This document shows, piece by piece, positions 36,657 to 64,000 of a DNA stretch of 64,000 nt; the stretch's first letter is position 1; the number at the start of each line of letters is the position of its first letter. Below the pieces are notes generated by a model. The model searched no databases. It saw nothing but the letters and a program-made list of their open reading frames with translations, and was not told the origin of the DNA. The DNA comes from Lota lota (lineage: Eukaryota > Chordata > Actinopteri > Gadiformes > Lotidae), in NCBI GenBank assembly GCA_026745465.1, contig JACYXH010000406.1:347001-411000 (forward strand), read 5' to 3'. A program made the translations under genes and the position numbers.

Positions 36657-37842
36657 ACATCTTACACACATATGAGCAGATAGACATCTAAGTAGCCTGG
36701 CTAGGCCCAGTATTGACAAAAAGTCCAAACATTGTATCCAGGAACTCCCTGTGTGATGGGGCATTATCTACAGTTGAATGTGGATAAAATGTAATCATGT
36801 CTACGTTTATCATGTCTGTGTTCAGGAATTGTCAATAATTGAATGCACTTTAAGTAATTCATTTATTGTCTGTGATGCTAGTAAGTAGCTCTGGCAGCAC
36901 ATCTTGATGATCTACTAGATCATCCTCTAGAAATCCTACAAATTGATGGTTTTCCTCCAGGAATACATGGTTGGTTATTAGGAATTTTCTTATAACAACA
37001 CCCATGAGATCCTGCCGGTATCCATTCATTCAGCATGCTTATTTAACCAAGGCTTTTGTGATCCTGTGTTGTAGTTCAAATGATTTATAAAGGGAAGATC
37101 TTAACTGTAGACCCTGTGAATGTGTTAATACACTACAGCATGGGCTATTGTAACATGGCAAAAGCAGGAGACTAAATTTAGCTATATATAAAACCGGCGT
37201 GTTTAAAACACTCTCCGGTTTTTACATGCATTATGAAATGAGTTTATAAGTGTTATTAGCGTATTATTGTCCCTTCTATAAACATGCTGAGAGCCCCTTA
37301 CCTCCCAGGAAATATCAGGGGGCCCCACTTTGAAAACCAGGACCATAAATTATCATAAACTTCAATGTAATGAAGCTCAATGGGATTGTTCAGAATGGAG
37401 TCTGAACACACAAGCACATTGTGATGTATATTGATGTTGCATAATATTTGCTGCGACTACTGCGATGAATATGTTGCTCTCGCGTAACCCTATTAGAGAA
37501 GGGGAGAGGGGTTGTACATCTGGAAATGTTGTGGAGGGACAACTCTAGAAATGAGATCGCAACCAGAGTCGTGACTTTTGTTCCACGGCTCAGCGTGTTG
37601 TGGAAAGCTGTAAGCTTTAGTTTATAGCGGGAGTTCAAATATGCTGCTAATTCCCGCTCGGAGGGATTTGGAGAACTTGGCATTTGAGGATGAGGAAGCA
37701 TTAACTGCACCTGCTGGGTCCCAGTGTAGAGTGTGGCAGACGCATACGTTAACATTTATTATTGTTGTTATGATCTTATAACTTTATAAAAGTGGCATGG
37801 ACCTGGTTGTTAAGATTGTGTGAGTGATCGCTTTCTGAGTCC
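35672..37842. other. Large TRADD 5' intron (presumed)
   Basis: AT-rich sequence, with a poly-C run followed by (AC)n at about 36617-36658 and a perfect 13-bp inverted repeat at 36429-36459. No exon recognised. Confidence 0.45.
36429..36459. repeat. Perfect 13-bp inverted repeat, 5-base A loop
   Basis: CTAATGCTCATGG, loop aaaaa, then CCATGAGCATTAG. Confidence 0.85.
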
Positions 37843-37874
37843 TAGTGTGTGTGTGTGTGTGTGTGTGCGCGTGC

Positions 37875-37905
<31 letters not shown>

Positions 37906-37973
37906 TGCGTGTGTGTGTGTGTGTGTGTGTGTGCGCGTGCGTGCGTGCGTGTGTGTGTGTGTGTGTGCGTGTC
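37843..37973. repeat. (TG)n/(TGCG)n tract before the first TRADD coding exon
   Basis: The repeat runs into gtgtcag|agtATGG, so the 3' splice site is within the microsatellite context. Confidence 0.95.
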
Positions 37974-37978
37974 AGAGT

Positions 37979-41518
<3,540 letters not shown>

Positions 41519-41644
41519 CACTCGATAGGCCGGAGTGGGAGCTGTGGAAGAATGTCTGTCTGACGATGTGCAAGCGTAGTGTGCAACTGTGGTGTATATG
41601 GAGGGATATACTTATGCAATATTTGATCTTTCTGAGTCCTAATG

Positions 41645-41772
<128 letters not shown>

Positions 41773-42257
41773 GTGTGTGTCTTTTGATATGTTCTCTTTA
41801 CATGCATATAACTGTTCTGTTGTTTTTTTCCACAAGTACAAGTAGGCATGCTACCATCATATGTATATCTATATCTCAGGTATCATATGTTCGGTAATAC
41901 GGTGCACGTGTGTCTCTGACTTGCCGGTTTTTATATTTACAAAGATGTTTTTTAATACTTGCCCTCCAGTGTTCACTGGCTTTGTACACTATTGTTTTGT
42001 CGAAGAGCAAATTGTCAAATGTGCCTTTTCTACTTCCATAATTTGTAACCAAAAAATGATTGAATCAGATATAACCTTTGAGGTATTAGACTTGTAAATG
42101 CTGAGCACAAATGAGATTGTTACTGGGTATTTCTGTTTAGCCAAATGGGTGGATTAAATGGTTGTAAAACAGTCTGCATGTTTATGTTTGATGCATTAGT
42201 ATAATTGAAGATGAAAATAATTTTGAAAAAATTCCCTCAGGTATAATTTGCAATAAT

Positions 42258-42445
<188 letters not shown>

Positions 42446-42775
42446 ACCCCCTGCTCACTCTAACCCCCTGCTCACTAGCATACACAGATGCTCCCTCTCT
42501 AATGATTAAACTGGGAGTGTGGACGTATCTGGTGTGCTATGGGCTGGCTCTGAACACCAGGGATGAGTTGTAACTCAGGGTAGATGTTGGTCCCACCAGG
42601 AGGAGGACTGGAACGATTAAAGCTGATGCGTTTGCTCTGGTCGTGTAGCTACACACTCCATTGTACCCCCCCAACACACACACACACACTTGTCTGTTCA
42701 TCCAGATGTGATGTATGGATTAGAAGCTTTTAACACACATCTATATTCCCACAAAGGACTAACCGATACAATAGC

Positions 42776-42843
<68 letters not shown>
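42776..42843. repeat. (TG)n(TA)n compound microsatellite
   Basis: A short TG run changes to about 26 TA units. Confidence 0.95.
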
Positions 42844-42845
<2 letters not shown>

Positions 42846-43441
42846 TGCCACGGCATGTAACGACATACTTGCAAATATGTATAGGTGTATATAGAGATTG
42901 ATATGTCAAATAAATCTATTAAATTCAATTCATTTATACACCTCCAGAGGGATTCTTTTAAATATATAATTGTTTTAGGCTCTAACCCATAATTTAGCTG
43001 GAAGTCTTGAATTTCTGTAGCATCAACCCAAGTTGATGTTCAGGAATTACTTCCCCGCCGCTACATTGGGACAAGAGAGCAATAGTTGCCTGTTAAATAG
43101 GCTTTCATTGAAATAATCTTTCATGGGATGTGATTAAACCTCTTGCCTTGGCTGCTGTGACGTAAGCGAGATTGTCTGCTTTAGGTGAGTCTCGCGCACT
43201 CTGTCTCCTCCTCTCGTTGCTCGCTATTGTGGGCAGATTGAACGATGCAATCGCTCGCGCTTGCTGTTATCAGCGCCGCCCTATAGAGACCCCAACCTCG
43301 AAGGCTCGAGCAGAACGACCCCACCCCCTCTCCTAGAGGGACGGAGCGAGAGATACCGAGCTACGGAGAAAATACCTTTTCGGATCCCGGCTCAATTTGC
43401 CCTCGATTTTGGCCTAATGCTGTAGCAGTCCGTACCGAGGC

Positions 43442-43443
43442 GC

Positions 43444-43530
<87 letters not shown>
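43442..43530. repeat. (GA)n tract in presumed GNAO1 5' UTR
   Basis: A GA run with three GC interruptions, ending about 70 bases before the ATG. Confidence 0.9.
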
Positions 43531-43531
<1 letters not shown>

Positions 43532-43541
43532 TACGCACTGA

Positions 43542-48382
<4,841 letters not shown>

Positions 48383-49181
48383 GGCCCGGCCAAGCACACA
48401 GGTTGCCATGGGGAGTATGAGGTGTTAATAATGATAATTTTGATGATACTAAAACACATAAATACTGTATGTAAATCGACACACGTCCAAACGGACCCAA
48501 AGAGCTGCCGTCAGACACCACACTGAATTATTGCCATGTTTTGTTCCTATCCCATCTTCTCTGTTTTGAGTCCACTATACAACCCTGGGTGTGTTTAAAA
48601 AAAAAATGTGTTTCACAAATAAATGTTTAATTGTTTTTTCTTGATTGTACCAGCAATTATGAAGATCAGAATCCGTGGCACCAGGGGATATATTCAGCCG
48701 TTGCCTTGTTTTTTGCAAAACCTAGAAATCCGATGCACGGAATGCACAATGTACTACGTTTCCTTAAAAAAAACACACACAAAAAAGAGATAGTGGTCGT
48801 CCCTTCCATTCTTATCAGCGAGGCCTAGAAGAGGTTTGCTGTTCTGGTGAATATAACCCCTGGTGCTGCCTCGGCCTGGTTGCTCTACTTATATATATAG
48901 GTGGTGGTGGTGGTGGTGGGGAGGTACTGTACTGGTGGCTGGGGGTCATGGTGGAGTAGAACAGAGCTCTTTGGCGCTCAGAGGGACAAAGATCCCCATT
49001 CTCCTGGAGTCGCACATGACTGCTTAATACCAGTAGCCTGCAGGACCGGTCCATTTGTCTTTCTCTTTCTTTCTCTTCAAACACATAAAGGAGATGAGGA
49101 TGCTTTGATAAAGTGGCGTCGGGGCTTTTTCTATTGGGCCCCCTGTGGTGTAAAGAGATGCCTATGATCAGCCAATGATAT

Positions 49182-49196
<15 letters not shown>

Positions 49197-49250
<54 letters not shown>

Positions 49251-49258
49251 GGGGGAGA
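49197..49258. repeat. Poly-G run of more than 50 bases
   Basis: A TG run passes into an almost uninterrupted run of G. Its length is probably not reliable in any assembly. Confidence 0.85.
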
Positions 49259-49597
49259 TGTCATATCAGTGCCAACCTTCTGAGCATGACAGCTAGGGGA
49301 TTAGACATCAGCGGTCACTAGTGTAGGATCACCTAATGTCATTGAAGTGACACGTTGCATTTTAATATCATCGGATGAGTTATTCAGACCTCATGCCCTG
49401 CATGCACCCTCCTACCTCCTTAGAAACACAACCCCCGGAACCACCTCCCCCGTCCCGTCACCACCAGGGCGGCGCTATAACCTGTGTGCGTGTCTGAGGG
49501 CTCGCGCTAACCTATAGCCTCCACTCTGTCTGGGCGTAGAACACTAACGCGGGACAGCGCGGTCGCTTGGCCCCGCCCCCCCCCCCCCCCCCTCCAG

Positions 49598-49985
49598 TGA
49601 GCTAGGCGTTTAGCCCCACCCCCCCTCCAGTGAGCTAGGCGTTTAGCCCCACCCCCCCCTCCAGTGACCCAGGCGTTTAGCCCCGCCCCCTCTCCAATGA
49701 CCCAGGCGTTTAGCCCCGCCCCCTCTCCAGCTAGGCGTTTAGCCCCCCCCCCCTCCCCAGTGACCCAGGCGTTTAGCCCCGCCCCCTCTCCAGTAAGCTA
49801 GGCGTTTAGCCCCGCCCCCTCTCCATAGAGCCAGGCGTTCAGCCCCCCCCCCCTCCCCAGTGACCCAGGCGTTTAGCCCCGCCCCCTCTCCAATGACCCA
49901 GGCGTTTAGCCCCGCCCCCTCTCCAGTAAGCTAGGCGTTTAGCCCCGCCCCCTCTCCATAGAGCCAGGCGTTCAGCCCCGCCCCC
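49598..49985. repeat. About 33-bp GC-rich minisatellite downstream of GNAO1
   Basis: About 12 copies, core aggcgtttagccccgccccc, with C-run length variation. Confidence 0.9.
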
Positions 49986-50371
49986 TCTCTCCTTCACACA
50001 CAGTGCACCCCTGCTCCTCCCGGTCCACGGTTCTTTCCACTGAGGAAGACGAAGTACAGCTCTCCATTTCTTCACTTGTGTACCTGAATATCCATCCTCC
50101 ATCCTTCCTACTCCTGTATACTCTATCACATATCACTCCTCATATGCTCTTTCCATTTTCACCTTGAAACACCGTACTGTATATATATATTATGATTATA
50201 CCAGATTTTTTTTTTTACTGTGAATGTTTTTGTGCTGCATCCCATCCTCTACTCCGTAGTTTTATTGGTTGCTCTCATGTGGAATGTTTGTGCTGAGCCA
50301 ATCGAATGTTGTGTTTACATTAAAGCCACACTTTTCCTAACTATTCCCAATGTCTGCCGGTGTCTTTACTC

Positions 50372-50516
<145 letters not shown>

Positions 50517-51192
50517 AGAAGGCCAGTGGGAATATTGGCAGAGTACTATCATTCTGTTTCCTCAGCAGACCAGAATCAGGCAACGTTATTAGAGTGGTCC
50601 TCTTTTAATGGTTCATTACCTTGTGCATAATGCGCTGTACTCAGTGACTCAAACGTGGATTTGGAAGCAGGCCTTCCACTGCAATAGGACAGCACTTTGG
50701 AAAATGTAGCACAGAGCAGAGATCAACAGCATTGTGCAGCCTCTCAATTTATTAGGTTAAAAGTGTCCCATCAGCAGAGACAAGAAGCTATTCATGTATT
50801 GAATGCCGAGGCTGGATCAAGCGTCTGACCCGCTTCTGTCACTCTAATGGATGTGTTCATTACCGCCGGAGCTCATTCAGCACAGTCTTACTTACAGGTA
50901 GAAAAAAATGGAACTCCCAGATTGACATTATCATGAAATTAAACATCCAAGAGATTCTTTTACATTTCCCATTCCCCTGAAACGCTCGTATTCCCCTGGG
51001 CCGGGGCGTGGGAACCAGTCGAACTGCAGCAGTGCTTACAGGAAGTCTAAGGACGTCCTAACATTCAATAATAATAATAATAATAAGTCATACGCTCGTG
51101 AACCCCACCCTGATGAACACATATTTACAAGATAGGCGGAGCTAAAGTGAACAACGGCGTGAGCGGCGCTAGCTACAGCTAGCTACAGCTAG

Positions 51193-63437
<12,245 letters not shown>

Positions 63438-64000
63438 CTTCGCAGGAGACGTCAACAGTTGGTTTACGGCAAGACGAGGTTGGTTTTACGACACACGTCA
63501 TTGACACGACAGCAACAATAGCAGCATCACGGACTTATTATGAGTCACATGCATTACATTACCATACATCAATTATGTATTGTAATTCAATGCGCAGAAC
63601 TGTATTAACGCTATGGAGAGCAAATGGGGTATGGAGTATTTATAGAGGGCAATTCAGTTCACGAAGACAGTCAGCTACTTTTACTTTCCGAATTCAAATT
63701 TATAATTATTTCCAACAACAATGTGCCAGACAAACTATTTGTATTGTATTCCATGTACTAGAAATGTACACCACATTTCACAGCAATATTTGTGTGACCT
63801 GTTCCTCCTAATCACATTTCTACACAATTCTACGATCAAGTTATCAAGATAACATCAAGTCCTCTTACGTAGGAATGAACAATACTTTCTTAATCAATGA
63901 CACATTAATACAACTTATTTATTTGTTTTCAAACATTTAATGGAAAATTTGTGTTTCCTTGACAGGGCCCAATCTTCCTTGTGTAAATGCAATACAAGGT
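63438..64000. other. COG4 upstream region
   Basis: Presumed COG4 5' UTR and promoter followed by AT-rich intergenic sequence. A short plus-strand open frame at 63575-63811 has no recognisable features. Confidence 0.45.

Overview
The window is vertebrate, almost certainly teleost fish, nuclear DNA. Eight conserved vertebrate genes with GT-AG introns (and one GC-AG intron) are spread over 64 kb, the introns are short, and dinucleotide microsatellites and minisatellites are extremely dense. Seven of the eight genes correspond to genes I know from human chromosome 16q13-q22.1 (RIPOR1, CARMIL2, NUDT21, OGFOD1, TRADD, GNAO1, COG4); VRK3 maps elsewhere in human. No bacterial, viral or CRISPR sequence was seen.

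Layout: the last four exons of VRK3 (+, 73-1568); RIPOR1-like gene (-, CDS 3937-10770, with 5' non-coding exons probably further right); a possible unrecognised three-exon gene (-, 17477-18647); a CARMIL-family gene that holds only the C-terminal half (+, 20229-25891); NUDT21 (+, 26852-28731); OGFOD1 (+, 29947-34804); TRADD (+, CDS 37979-41518, probable 5' UTR exon ending 35671); GNAO1 (+, 43602-48382); COG4 (-, 51193-63437), complete and tail to tail with GNAO1. I reconstructed splice sites by hand. Codon phase closes in every gene except at two places, one in RIPOR1 and one in the CARMIL-like gene, where a coding minisatellite has one extra base.

The genes are not one pathway: a pseudokinase, two actin/polarity regulators, an mRNA 3'-end processing factor, a ribosomal-protein prolyl hydroxylase, a death-domain adaptor, a heterotrimeric G-protein alpha subunit and a Golgi tethering subunit. 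They are an ordinary syntenic block.

The unusual biology is in the introns. In seven introns (one each in the CARMIL-like gene, OGFOD1, TRADD and GNAO1, three in COG4) a minisatellite starts at the exon/intron junction and every repeat period carries another copy of that gene's own 5' splice site. One COG4 array has a 54-bp period that stays open in frame, so each further donor would add 18 residues. Separately, sense-strand (TG)n tracts abut about ten 3' splice sites. Other points are the loss of the C-terminal half of RIPOR1, a CARMIL gene with capping-protein motifs but no leucine-rich repeats, and a GNAO1 with only one set of terminal exons and a changed P-loop residue.
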